A DNA stretch of 64,000 nucleotides from SXOA01 sp046593355 (GCA_046593355.1 JBKJNY010000233.1:10358-74357), one strand, 5' to 3'. Positions 51,632 through 62,490 are shown, counted from the stretch's first letter. The notes: generated by a model from the sequence alone, not told the origin. Numbers and translations are program-made.

Positions 51632-52714
51632 TTAGGAGCGACTGGCGGGAGGCGCGCTAAGACGATCCTGAAAGTTTTTAGCGGCCATACTTGGCTCTGT
51701 CGCCCCTACCACGGCTCTGCCCACCGCCACTCTTCTGATTCCGGTCGCCAGCACTTCCCCCACGTTTTCCACCGTAATTCCCCCAATCGCAAACGTCGGC
51801 AGGCTGATTTCCGCGGCGACTTCGCGGAGAAAGGCGAGGCCAGGGAAGGAATCAAAATGTTTCGTGCCAGAGGGGAACGTCGGGCCGCAGCCGATGTAGC
51901 TGGCACCGGCGAGGACGGCCTGGCGGGCTTGCTTGATGTTGTGCGTGGATAGGCCGACGAGCATCTCGGGGCCGACAATGCGGCGGACATCTTGAATGGC
52001 CGGTTCTTCCTGGCCAACGTGGACGCCGTCCGCGGCAGAAAGAACAGCCAGATCGGGCCGGTCATTCAAGATGAAAAGTGCGCCGCAGGTTCTCGTGATG
52101 CGGCGGAGTAGGCGAGCCCGTTCCAGCAGTTCGCGGTCAGGTAGCTTCTTCTCACGAAGCTGCACGATGTCTGCGCCCGCCTCACAGATTTCAATCGCCC
52201 GCTTTTCGAACGACTCGGCAGAATCGCCGCCATCCATGAGCACATACAGCCGGGCGTCCGCCAGCTTCTGCTGACTATCGGCCGTCAGTAGCGTGGCTTT
52301 TTCCAAGGTGTATGTCTGATAGCGCAGGGCTTCGAGTTCCTGCGCTGGCAGAGCGAGGACTTTGGCGTACTCCTCCAGCGACCGCAGTGCTTGTTCCAGA
52401 CGTTTGCAACTCGCCTGGGCCACATGGCCGATGGAGTCGCGGCTCAGTTCTTGGTCCGTTTTGATGGACAGTCCCACGTCGCCTGCCGTGTTTCGAGAGC
52501 TGAGTAAATCGTGCGCCGGAATAGAGGACTGAATGCTCGCCAGCGAGTGCCGCAGCTCTTTCCAGCATTTTGTCAGGTGTCCATCATCGAGCCCGAAGCG
52601 GCAATACTCTTCCAGAACGCGCAATGCCTCCGCGGCCCTGTTGAAATTGGCATCGACAATCCGCAGCGCGGCAAGGCGGTCAGCGGATGCTAATGGTGGG
52701 TCAGGGAAGGGCAT
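51632..52714 (-). CDS. thiE: Thiamine-phosphate synthase with N-terminal helical domain
   Basis: 360 aa from the ATG at 52714. Residues 1-150 form the helical domain found in delta-proteobacterial and planctomycete ThiE proteins (RIVDANFNRAAEALRVLEEY). Residues about 155-345 are the ThiE barrel: GADIVQLREKKLPDRELLERA, FILNDRPDLAVLSAADGVHVGQEE, VGLSTHNIKQA, YIGCGPTFPSGTK and FAIGGITVENV. It joins HMP pyrophosphate and thiazole phosphate to give thiamine phosphate. No TPP riboswitch was recognised in the 304 bases upstream. Confidence 0.92.
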   Translation of the reverse strand: MPFPDPPLASADRLAALRIVDANFNRAAEALRVLEEYCRFGLDDGHLTKCWKELRHSLASIQSSIPAHDLLSSRNTAGDVGLSIKTDQELSRDSIGHVAQASCKRLEQALRSLEEYAKVLALPAQELEALRYQTYTLEKATLLTADSQQKLADARLYVLMDGGDSAESFEKRAIEICEAGADIVQLREKKLPDRELLERARLLRRITRTCGALFILNDRPDLAVLSAADGVHVGQEEPAIQDVRRIVGPEMLVGLSTHNIKQARQAVLAGASYIGCGPTFPSGTKHFDSFPGLAFLREVAAEISLPTFAIGGITVENVGEVLATGIRRVAVGRAVVGATEPSMAAKNFQDRLSAPPASRS

Positions 52715-53018
52715 GGAAATCGAACTGTTTTGACCACCTGAACGCGTGGCACACTGATTGCATTTATCCGTGCGTAAGTCGGGTTTACCACCAATTTGGC
52801 AGTAGCGGCAGAGGGATTTCCATTGTACGGCGCACAGCTTATCGCGGTTAATCTGGTTCGCTTGCGGGTTTTGCACCGCTAGGTTCGGATTTGAGCCGCC
52901 TGATTCGCCGCAACTCCAAATATGGCTTGAACTTGCCTTGCCCAGTCGGAATCTGGGAGTTAGAATTTCGCGGCCCTGAATGAGCTGTTGGTTGGAGAAT
53001 GGATTCTGGAGCGCAAGG
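52715..53018. other. Divergent intergenic region, no gene
   Basis: Separates thiE (minus) and the small membrane TPR-like gene (plus). Codon third positions lose their GC bias here on both strands. Confidence 0.4.
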
Positions 53019-53591
53019 ATGCGAAAAGTTGCCCTGTGGTTGCTTTGGCCGGGTCTGGCCTCCCTCTGGCGGCGGGGGAGCGGGCAAGGTCTGGCGGCAG
53101 CTGCGGCGTTTGGGGTTCTGTTCAATTTTGCCTTAATTACCACGTTTATCTGGCCGCAGTTACTGTCGCGAGGCTTGGCCCCTTGGGTGGTTCCCGCGGC
53201 AGCCTGGGTTTCGGTGCTATGGTTTTGGATTGTCGCGGCCCGCTCCGGAGCCAGGTTTCTGGCTGCGGAAGCTGCCCGGCAAACCCCGCCCAATGATGCC
53301 GCCAACCGCCTGCTGATCCAGGCCCAAACCGAATATTTGAAGGGACACCTGAGCCAGGCTGAAAGCTTGCTGCAAGAGCTGCTAGCCAACTTTCCCGGAG
53401 ACTGCGAAGCCCATTTGCTTCTCGCCACCCTTTGCCGCCGGATGGGCCGGCTGAGTGACGCCCGCAAGCACCTCGCCGAGCTCCTCGAACTGCCGCTGGC
53501 CCATGCCTGGCGGATGGAAATCGAGACAGAACAGCGACAACTAACCCGAAGCGTCAGCGAGGGAGAATCGAACGTCACCCGCGCCGCTTGA
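53019..53591 (+). CDS. Membrane protein with TPR-like C-terminus
   Basis: 190 aa from the ATG at 53019, seven bases after GGAG (an ATG at 52980 has no ribosome site). Two membrane helices (about 22-42 and 52-73) are followed by a tetratricopeptide-like region: AANRLLIQAQTEYLKGHLSQAESLLQELL and EAHLLLATLCRRMGRLSDARKHLAELL. The last 18 codons (RQLTRSVSEGESNVTRAA) are supplied by a dispersed repeat. Function unknown; a membrane-bound adaptor is likely. Confidence 0.75.
   Translation: MRKVALWLLWPGLASLWRRGSGQGLAAAAAFGVLFNFALITTFIWPQLLSRGLAPWVVPAAAWVSVLWFWIVAARSGARFLAAEAARQTPPNDAANRLLIQAQTEYLKGHLSQAESLLQELLANFPGDCEAHLLLATLCRRMGRLSDARKHLAELLELPLAHAWRMEIETEQRQLTRSVSEGESNVTRAA
53541..53564 (+). repeat. 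CCCGAAGCG-N2-AGCGAGGGA repeat inside a coding end
   Basis: CTAACCCGAAGCGTCAGCGA and the next four bases match the family at 30681, 33509 and 63922, here translated as TRSVSEG in the C-terminus of the preceding gene. Confidence 0.8.
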
Positions 53592-53593
53592 TT

Positions 53594-53656
53594 CGTAGGA
53601 TGGCCTTCCGAGCCCATCCTCAAAAAACCAGGACGGCCTCGGAAGGCCATCCTACG
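53594..53656. repeat. Long GTAGGATGG hairpin
   Basis: Arm 53594-53620 (CGTAGGATGGCCTTCCGAGC...) pairs with 53630-53656 around CAAAAAACC with two mismatches. It follows the gene ending at 53591 and can serve as its terminator. Confidence 0.85.
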
Positions 53657-53808
53657 ACAGGCACTTGGCGAAAACCCCTCGCCGGTGAACAATTCCCACA
53701 GACAACTCAGATAACAACACGAAGAACGGCGTTGCACCACCCGTAAGGACACAAGTTTAACTCGCCGACGCGCACGACGGCGTCCGCCCGGCACCCAAGG
53801 AACCAACC

Positions 53809-56406
<2,598 letters not shown>

Positions 56407-56444
56407 GCGGTTGGTTGACGGCAGTTTGAGCACGCATCATCAGA

Positions 56445-56472
56445 CCCCGGGCAGAAATGCTCGGGGTTTTTT
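56445..56472 (+). terminator. Terminator of clpC
   Basis: A CCCCGGGCA / TGCTCGGGG stem (one G-T pair) with a GAAA tetraloop is followed by TTTTTT (56467-56472). Confidence 0.93.
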
Positions 56473-56503
56473 GTTTGAAGCGGGTGCCGATGGATGCCCA
56501 ATT

Positions 56504-56938
56504 CTATCGTTGTTCGACGACGTAGTGATGCTTGCCGCCCAAGATTGATAGCACATTTGCAGGGCGATCTGCGACAAGCGCAAACATGTCGAGAATGTCC
56601 CGACCAAGAACGCTCATGTCGAGCGCTTCGGCGTCGATACACGCCATGAAGTCGCTTCGAAAGATTACATCTCCTCCGTCGTCTCGAAACATGCGAATCG
56701 TCGTGGCCACGATGACCGCCCGTGCAATACCACCGAGTCCTGCAATCCGGTTCTCCGTAGTCAGTCTTGGAAGATGAATATTTTCAAGCACCGAAGAACA
56801 GATAACCGTACGGTCAGCCCCAGTGTCGACGAGTAATTCAAGACTCCGCCATGCGCCGCCAGAGGTCATGACTTCGGCTCGAATCACTGGACGGATACCT
56901 CCATCCTCGCAGCTCATCCATTCGCCATTACATCGCAT
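56504..56938 (-). CDS. Retropepsin-like clan AA aspartic protease
   Basis: 144 aa from the ATG at 56938, which overlaps the upstream gene by 11 bases. The catalytic motif is ELLVDTGADRTVI (D-T-G) and the second conserved block is RIAGLGGIARAV; DMSVLGRDILDMF near the end is the typical hydrophobic-Gly-Arg-Asp motif. One D-T-G means it would work as a homodimer. Small partner gene 56928-57221 precedes it with overlapping frames. Targets unknown. Confidence 0.85.
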   Translation of the reverse strand: MRCNGEWMSCEDGGIRPVIRAEVMTSGGAWRSLELLVDTGADRTVICSSVLENIHLPRLTTENRIAGLGGIARAVIVATTIRMFRDDGGDVIFRSDFMACIDAEALDMSVLGRDILDMFALVADRPANVLSILGGKHHYVVEQR

Positions 56939-57221
56939 AGACTCGGAGAACCTTTTCCTTAGGAATGTACCGCGTGAAGTACCCCCCATCGTTCGGATGG
57001 GCCATAGTCGCCTTCGCGACCGCGTCGGTCGTCGTGTTAGCGACGAACAGTTCCTCTCCCGCGATGCAAATCACCTTCCCTCGGTGTTGCGAATAGACCT
57101 CCGGAATATGCTCTTGCAGCCAGGCACTGTTTTTGTCGAATTGCTCGCGTCTCTTGCGGGCATTGTTCAGCTCGACGGGGTCCGTTTCTTCGAACATTTC
57201 AACAAGGGGTGGAGTCTTCAT
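56928..57221 (-). CDS. Small DUF5678-like partner of the aspartic protease
   Basis: 97 aa. NSAWLQEHIPEVYSQHRGKVICIAGEELFVANTTTDAVAKA matches the general pattern of DUF5678-like proteins (a helix, then HRGKWVAxxGxELxxxxxxxEAxxxA). It ends VLRVYAM with its stop inside the next gene, so the two are translationally coupled. Role unknown; such coupled pairs often encode interacting proteins. Confidence 0.6.
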   Translation of the reverse strand: MKTPPLVEMFEETDPVELNNARKRREQFDKNSAWLQEHIPEVYSQHRGKVICIAGEELFVANTTTDAVAKATMAHPNDGGYFTRYIPKEKVLRVYAM

Positions 57222-57344
57222 TGTCTCTGATTCAAAAAATGAGCGGTAGGCACTGGTAATCCATTTTCATTGTACTATTCTGCACGCAGGACGGAACAGA
57301 GAATTGGTCCGCTCCCCGCTCTCCTTCGGAAAGGCCCCCATGCT

Positions 57345-58184
57345 ATGTGGCGATACCTCGCACCAACCCTCGTTGCCCTCACCCTCTTCGCCGCACCCCT
57401 GCCGGACCCGGTGAATCCCGATCCGAATACTCCGCGGCCGATTGAGGCGGTCGATAGCGTGTTCATCGAGGATCTCACCTGGATGGAAGTCAGAGACGCG
57501 CTGAAGGATGGGAAGGACACCGTGATTGTGGCGACTGGCGGCGTTGAGCAGAATGGTCCCTACCTGGTGGCGGGCAAGCACAACATCATCCTGCGGGCCA
57601 CTACGGAATCTATCGCTCGCAAGCTGGGGAATACGCTCGTCGCGCCGATTGTTCCCTTCGTTCCCGAAGGGGCCATCGATCCTCCCGATTCGCACATGAA
57701 GTATCCCAGCACCATCAGCGTCACCGAGGAAACCTATGCGAGTCTCTTGACGGACATCTGCGGCTCACTGCGGGCTCACGGGTTCAAGCGGATCATCCTG
57801 ATTGGGGACAGTGGCGGCAATCAGACCGGCCTGAAGACCGTGACCGCTGCTCTGAATGCGAAATGGAAGGGGGACCGGAGCACGATTTACTACATCTCCG
57901 AGTACTACGATTTCACTGGCGTTTCCAAGTGGCTGGAGGAGCAAGGGATCAAGCAATCTCCTGAAGGGCTGCACGACGACTTTGCCATGACCGCCATGAT
58001 GATGTCCGTGGACCCTCAAAGCGTCCGCGCCAAGCAGCGAATCGTCGCCGGCAAGTTCCGCATCAACGGCATCGACCTGGCCCCTGCTGAAAAGACCATT
58101 GAGTGGGGCAAGAAGATTGTCGACTTCCGCGCCGAACAGACCGTCAAGGCCATCCGCGCCGCCATGGATAAGCAGCCGAAATGA
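57345..58184 (+). CDS. Secreted creatininase-family amidohydrolase
   Basis: 279 aa from the ATG at 57345, giving a signal peptide (MWRYLAPTLVALTLFAAPLP). The family frame is visible: FIEDLTWMEVRDALKDGKDTVIVATGGVEQNGPYLVAGKHN, VAPIVPFVPEGAI and IILIGDSGGNQTGL. Metal ligands differ from canonical members: EQNGPYL instead of EQHGPHLP and GDSGGN instead of NxHGGN, so two His ligands are replaced. KHN and HDDFA keep others. It is probably an amidase with altered metal site. Confidence 0.8.
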   Translation: MWRYLAPTLVALTLFAAPLPDPVNPDPNTPRPIEAVDSVFIEDLTWMEVRDALKDGKDTVIVATGGVEQNGPYLVAGKHNIILRATTESIARKLGNTLVAPIVPFVPEGAIDPPDSHMKYPSTISVTEETYASLLTDICGSLRAHGFKRIILIGDSGGNQTGLKTVTAALNAKWKGDRSTIYYISEYYDFTGVSKWLEEQGIKQSPEGLHDDFAMTAMMMSVDPQSVRAKQRIVAGKFRINGIDLAPAEKTIEWGKKIVDFRAEQTVKAIRAAMDKQPK

Positions 58185-58341
58185 GCCGGTTTCCGCCCAG
58201 TGAAGCAATGCTTCTCGATTACCGCATCTTGCTAGCATTTCTGCTTGCTCTTCCACATTTTCGCCGGAACTGTTAAGAGTCCCTCCGCGAAATGCTCTTT
58301 CGGGCCCACTCGCGCGCACGATGCGTAAGCCGCGGAATTCC

Positions 58342-59451
58342 ATGAAGAATCCCCCCGTTGTCATGTTGCTGCTGTTCGCTCTGGCCGCTGCCGGCTGCCA
58401 GGGGAACCCGCAGGTGCGCCGGGTGGTGGATTCCTACAACGCCGAAAATCGGCAATTGGAGGATCTGGTCTATCTGCTGGAGCAAGACATACAGGTCTTG
58501 GAGCAGGAAAACGGCCAATTGCGGCGGCAGATCGGACGGGGAGGCGCAGGATCTGGTCCGGTGCGGGGGGGCAGTACTCCTCGCGGCGGCCGAGCTGATC
58601 TGAATCCTCCCGAAATTGAAGGCCCGCCGGAAGTGGAAATGCCGGGATTGCCGGGATTGCCGCGGCCACTCAACCGGCCCGCATTGCCCGCCGAGCCGGA
58701 CATCGGACCTGTGCTGGATCCGCCGGCTAAAAAGCCGTCCGCGGGTCCGGCAGGCAATGTCAAGCCAACGGGGCACGAGCAGAATGTGGCGGTATCGGCA
58801 GCACGGGAACCCGAAGTCGCCGACAAGAACGTGACGCACATCCATCTCCATCCGCTACATACCTGCGGCACGGACTTCGACCATGCGCCGGGAGATGACG
58901 GACTCTCGATCCTCATCGAGCCTCGGAACGCCGCGAACCAGTTCGTGCCGCTGGCGGGGCCGGTATCGGTCGTTGTGCTCGACCCCAGCAAGAATGGGGA
59001 TGACGCCCGCCTGGCCCGCTGGGACTTCACAGCGGCTGAGGCGACGGAAAAGCTGGTCAAGGGAGCCACCCGCGGAATTCATCTGAAGCTCCCCTGGCCT
59101 GCCAAACCTCCGGAGAGCGCCCGCCTGGAGGTCTTTGTCCGGTACGAAACGCCGGAAGGGAAAAAGCTGCAAGGCGAGAAGGAAGTCTTCGTCGCGCTGC
59201 CCGGCCAGTTCTCGCAGCGCTGGACGCCGCGCCCCGCCGACCGGCAGCGGAAGAGTCGCAGCGAGACGACCGTGGCGGAGGCGAACGAACCGCGAATCGC
59301 CGCCGTTCCGCCCCCGCTGTCCGTCATTGAACCGCCGGCGGAGAAAACTCCCGCAGAGAAGGCCACACCTCTATTGGCTCCGCCGGTGGGTCTCAGCGAA
59401 CGGCAGGCGGGTGTGAAGCCGGCGAAGCCGAAGTGGGCACCGACGCGATAA
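58342..59451 (+). CDS. Coiled-coil lipoprotein
   Basis: 369 aa from the ATG at 58342 (58321 is an alternative). Signal peptide MKNPPVVMLLLFALAAAGC with lipobox Cys19. Residues about 30-65 form a short coiled coil (NAENRQLEDLVYLLEQDIQVLEQENGQLRRQI). A Pro/Gly-rich linker (about 70-155) leads to a beta-rich domain (about 165-295) with VTHIHLHPLHTCGTDFDHAPGDDGL, and a Pro-rich tail. No family is recognised. Outer-membrane or cell-surface attachment is inferred. Confidence 0.75.
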   Translation: MKNPPVVMLLLFALAAAGCQGNPQVRRVVDSYNAENRQLEDLVYLLEQDIQVLEQENGQLRRQIGRGGAGSGPVRGGSTPRGGRADLNPPEIEGPPEVEMPGLPGLPRPLNRPALPAEPDIGPVLDPPAKKPSAGPAGNVKPTGHEQNVAVSAAREPEVADKNVTHIHLHPLHTCGTDFDHAPGDDGLSILIEPRNAANQFVPLAGPVSVVVLDPSKNGDDARLARWDFTAAEATEKLVKGATRGIHLKLPWPAKPPESARLEVFVRYETPEGKKLQGEKEVFVALPGQFSQRWTPRPADRQRKSRSETTVAEANEPRIAAVPPPLSVIEPPAEKTPAEKATPLLAPPVGLSERQAGVKPAKPKWAPTR

Positions 59452-59457
59452 AGCGAA

Positions 59458-59533
59458 GGGGTCGGGAAGGGTTTTCGCGAGTTGGTCGAATATCTACCGG
59501 AGGAGTGTGCCGCGAAAACTCTTCCTGACCCCG
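59458..59533. repeat. GGGGTCGGGA inverted repeat, copy 1
   Basis: Arm 59458-59479 (GGGGTCGGGAAGGGTTTTCG...) and complementary arm 59511-59533 with a few mismatches, six bases after the lipoprotein stop. Confidence 0.85.
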
Positions 59534-59645
59534 TCCGCTATGCGCGACGATTGACGTGGAATTCACCAGCTTGCTTAGCACTGAACGTCAGATGCCAAAC
59601 CAATTGCGACGGTTCAGGGAGCGCGTTTTGACTTGCGGTCCAAAC

Positions 59646-59722
59646 GGGGTCGGGAGAAGTTTTCCCGGCAACGATCTCGGAGAACTAAAGACTCTTCCGC
59701 CGGGAAAACCCCTCCCGACCCC
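59646..59722. repeat. GGGGTCGGGA inverted repeat, copy 2
   Basis: Arm 59646-59669 and arm 59699-59722 are complementary over 24 bases with two mismatches. Together with copy 1 it fills the 307-bp stretch before the methyltransferase gene end. Confidence 0.88.
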
Positions 59723-59758
59723 AACCACTCACCGCCTGGAGGCGGTGGCTAAGCAAAG

Positions 59759-61033
59759 TCACCCCATCCGCATCCAGACCGCGTTGAGATACTCCGTCTC
59801 CGGACAATTCGTGGCAATCGGATGGTCCGGTGCAGCGCCGCTTTTGTAGAGAATCTGGCAGCCGCGAGGGGCATGGCGGGCGGCTAAGTCCGGAGTAGCC
59901 GCAGTGACGAGCGGACCAGCCTGGCGGGCGCAGAGGTGCATCATCCGGGCGAATTCTTCCGGCGGCAGGAGGCCCGCGCACGTGCAACTGAGGAGCAAGC
60001 CGCCGGGTGCGACGAGCTGCATGGCCAGCTTGTTCAGGTCAAAGTGCTTGCGGTAGCCCTCTTCGTACTCGGCCCGCGAGCGGATGAGCTTGGGGGGATC
60101 GAGCACGACCACATCAAACTTCCGCGACTGGGCGAGCATGTCCCGCATGTAGGCGAAGGCGTCGGCCTGGACGAACTTGACTCGCACCTGGTTCAGATTG
60201 GCGTTCTCTTTGGCCAGGGCCAGCGGCTCTTCGTCGAGGTCGATGCCGATGACCTCGGCCGCTCCCCCCAGCTTTTTGGCCTGAATCGCAAAGCCGCCGG
60301 TGTAGCAGCAAAGGTCGAGGACCGATTTGTCCTTGCAAAAAGAGGCCAGCAGGCGGCGATTGTCCCGCTGGTCGCAGAAGAAGCCGGTCTTGTGACCCTC
60401 GGCGAAATCGACGCGAAAACGGGTGCCGAATTCCTGAATGGTGACGCGGCTGGGCACTTCGGGTGAGCTAATCGCGTCGCCGTCAAAGCCTTCCTGCGCT
60501 AGCGTGGCTGGTCCGGTGCGGAGCAGCGTGTGCTTCGCCCCCACCAGCGGGGCCAACATCGTCAGAATGGCTTCTCCGCGCTGGTACATGCCGATGCTGA
60601 AGGCCTCGGCGGAAAGGACGTCCCCCAGCTTATCCACCATGAGCCCGGACAGGCCGTCCCCCTCGGCATGGATGACGCGGTAGCTGTCGGTCACATCGTC
60701 CAGCCGGAGCATCTCGCGGCGAAGCGACACGGCTGTCTTCAGCTTGCTTTCCCACCAGGCCTCGTCCGGCAGCGTGGAAGCATCACAGAGCATCCGCAGG
60801 GCCAGTTCCGCCCGCGGGTTGTACATTCCATAACCGGCGTGGCGGCCCTCGGTATCCATCACCCGCACGATGTCCCCGGGGGCGATATCCCGCTCGACGT
60901 GCTCAATCCGCTTGCGGTAGAGAAGCGGGTGCAGGCCGACCGATTTGACCGTGACCGTGGCCATAAACGAGGCATCCAGCGCGAGGGAGCGCGGCTGGTT
61001 GGCTGGCGACGGCGATTTGCGGGGGGCGGACAT
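59759..61033 (-). CDS. RlmI-like 23S rRNA cytosine methyltransferase
   Basis: 424 aa from the ATG at 61033 (60964 is an alternative; neither has a strong ribosome site). An N-terminal PUA domain (about 25-100, PGDIVRVMDTEGRHAGYGMYN) precedes an EEHEE-like middle and the SAM-binding domain: VLDLCCYTGGFAIQAKKLGG (motif I), VIGIDLDEEP, FDVVVLDPPKLIRS (motif IV) and LLLSCTCAGLL. RlmI methylates C1962 in E. coli 23S rRNA; the same role is inferred. The gene is flanked by four copies of one palindrome family. Confidence 0.88.
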   Translation of the reverse strand: MSAPRKSPSPANQPRSLALDASFMATVTVKSVGLHPLLYRKRIEHVERDIAPGDIVRVMDTEGRHAGYGMYNPRAELALRMLCDASTLPDEAWWESKLKTAVSLRREMLRLDDVTDSYRVIHAEGDGLSGLMVDKLGDVLSAEAFSIGMYQRGEAILTMLAPLVGAKHTLLRTGPATLAQEGFDGDAISSPEVPSRVTIQEFGTRFRVDFAEGHKTGFFCDQRDNRRLLASFCKDKSVLDLCCYTGGFAIQAKKLGGAAEVIGIDLDEEPLALAKENANLNQVRVKFVQADAFAYMRDMLAQSRKFDVVVLDPPKLIRSRAEYEEGYRKHFDLNKLAMQLVAPGGLLLSCTCAGLLPPEEFARMMHLCARQAGPLVTAATPDLAARHAPRGCQILYKSGAAPDHPIATNCPETEYLNAVWMRMG

Positions 61034-61050
61034 CAGTTGAGAGAAACGTC

Positions 61051-61121
61051 GGGGTCGGGAGTCTTTGGCGTCCCAGACCAGTTGTTGGCTATAACTACGG
61101 CCGCCAAAGACTCCCGACCCC
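61051..61121. repeat. GGGGTCGGGA inverted repeat, copy 3
   Basis: Arm GGGGTCGGGAGTCTTTGGCG (61051-61070) and its exact complement (61102-61121), just upstream of the methyltransferase start. Confidence 0.92.
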
Positions 61122-61191
61122 CTGGCGTGGGCTTGGCTTGGGAGGCTCGCGGAGTGGGGCAACTATTTCGGACAAAATGTGGGCAAGAACC

Positions 61192-61219
61192 TTGACAGTG
61201 CCAACCCATTTGATACAAT
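61192..61219 (+). promoter_or_regulatory. Strong sigma70-type promoter with extended -10, no gene downstream
   Basis: TTGACA (61192-61197), 16-base spacer, TACAAT (61214-61219) preceded by TG at the extended -10 position. Spacer and flanks match the box at 6414-6442. Confidence 0.7.
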
Positions 61220-61225
61220 TGTTCA

Positions 61226-61632
61226 TATTCCGCGATGCGGTCCACGCTGGCGGTGCGCTCTTTGGCAACTGGGTTGTTGGAATTTATCAAAGGAAGCCTG
61301 TCTGGCTCGCCGCTAGCTCCTGCGCGAAAGTTGGGCAAGCTGAGTTCTGAATGTTGTCCTTATCAGAGCTTATCAACCGCTTATCAAACGAGTGGCGAGT
61401 GAATCAAAAAAGTGTGAATAAAAAAGGAGGTATTTGGACTATCATGAATTAGAGTTGCGTCGAGGGGGATCTCCGCAGGTGGTTGGGAGGATTCGAGTTA
61501 GAGCGAAGCGCCTGGACGTAAGTCCGCGTAATCAAGACCTGTGAATCATGAATAAAAACCCGTCCACCAGGGGGGCTGAACGGTTCGGAAAGGAGCTTAT
61601 CAATGGGGCCGGGGTCGCGGTTGATGAGTCAG
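61226..61632 (+). other. Orphan transcribed stretch, possible small RNA or leader ORF
   Basis: Downstream of the promoter at 61192 no known gene lies on this strand. The stretch holds three CTTATCA repeats (61359-61386), a strong AGGAGG (61425-61430) followed three bases later by TTG opening a 36-codon frame (61434-61544), and further short frames at 61548 and 61606. It ends at the 22-bp perfect palindrome 61633-61704. Confidence 0.4.
61359..61386. repeat. Three CTTATCA direct repeats at helical spacing
   Basis: CTTATCA begins at 61359, 61369 and 61380, spaced 10 and 11 bases, so all three face the same side of the helix. A fourth lies near 61594. Confidence 0.6.
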
Positions 61633-61704
61633 GGGGTCGGGAGTCTTTGGCGTCCACGTTTGTTCTGATTGCCATAGTCACCGACGCCAAAGACTCCCGA
61701 CCCC
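61633..61704. repeat. GGGGTCGGGA inverted repeat, copy 4
   Basis: Arms 61633-61654 and 61683-61704 are exact complements over 22 bases and share 20 bases with copy 3. It lies six bases from the creatininase stop. Confidence 0.92.
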
Positions 61705-61710
61705 GACCAC

Positions 61711-62490
61711 TCAGTACGGGAACTTGTCGTCAATCTTCGCAGACGACAGCTCCGCCAGGAATGTCCCCAGCCGCTCTGCCAGCAAGTCCATCATCTTTCT
61801 GGCTTTTTCGGCGGAGGCCGCGTGGGGATAGCCACTGCCGGTGTTGGTGGTCAGCAGGTGCCAGGGGCGGGTGATGCCCACCCAGCCCCGGTTGATGGCG
61901 TCGAAGCGGGTCTTGGCGGTCGCCCCGTCATCGCCGGTCAGCTTGCCGTCGGCGGTTTTGGCGACGAGGTGCGGGAAGTAGGCGAGACCGAAGGAGGTTT
62001 CCATCTCGCCGCCGTGGTCGTCGGGGTGCTCATAGATTTGGCTGTATTGGTCGGCGGCGACCAGATACCAATTGCAGAGAAAGATGTGCCCATCCACTTT
62101 GTCCGCCAGCTCGCGGAGCAGCGGCTTCATCTCGTTGCCGCCATGGCTGTTGAGGAGCACGATTTTCCGGACGCCGGAGTTGATGCAGGATTTGATGAGG
62201 TCGGTGACGAAGCGGAACAGGGTCGTCGGGTCCACGTTCATCGCCAGCGGCAGCCGGTGCATGTTGGTCTCGGTGCCGTAGGGAACCGTCGGCAGCAGCA
62301 CGACCTTGGCACCTTTGTTGTGAGCTGCCTCGCAAATCTTTTCGCCGACGATGGTCCCCTCGAAGAGGTCGGTGCCGTAGGGGAGATGCAGGTTGTGCGG
62401 CTCAGTCGCGCCGAGCGGCAGGACGGCGACTTCGTAGGGGTTGGCCTTGGTGTAGGCGTAGTTGGTTTCGGCGAGGATAAATGGACGCAT
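61711..62490 (-). CDS. Creatininase-family amidohydrolase, cytoplasmic
   Basis: 259 aa, no signal peptide. Motifs: VAVLPLGATEPHNLHLPYGTDLFEG (Glu and His, Asp ligands), TVPYGTETNMHRLPLAM, VLLNSHGGNEMKPLL (His) and DDHGGEMETSFGLAYFP (Glu). These are the metal ligands of creatininase and of related enzymes such as MftE and FAPy deformylase, so this copy, unlike the secreted one at 57345, keeps the metal site. Substrate unknown. Confidence 0.9.
   Translation of the reverse strand: MRPFILAETNYAYTKANPYEVAVLPLGATEPHNLHLPYGTDLFEGTIVGEKICEAAHNKGAKVVLLPTVPYGTETNMHRLPLAMNVDPTTLFRFVTDLIKSCINSGVRKIVLLNSHGGNEMKPLLRELADKVDGHIFLCNWYLVAADQYSQIYEHPDDHGGEMETSFGLAYFPHLVAKTADGKLTGDDGATAKTRFDAINRGWVGITRPWHLLTTNTGSGYPHAASAEKARKMMDLLAERLGTFLAELSSAKIDDKFPY

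Noticed and set aside
52715..52860. CxxC-x11-CxxC zinc-ribbon-like extension in frame upstream of thiE
   Set aside because: Third-position GC drops sharply here, ThiE homologues begin near residue 1 of the chosen start, and no ribosome site supports a GTG further up.
56488..56508. Similarity GCCGATGGAT-N-CCCA to 41113-41133
   Set aside because: Only two short imperfect matches, one partly near a gene end; too little to call a repeat.
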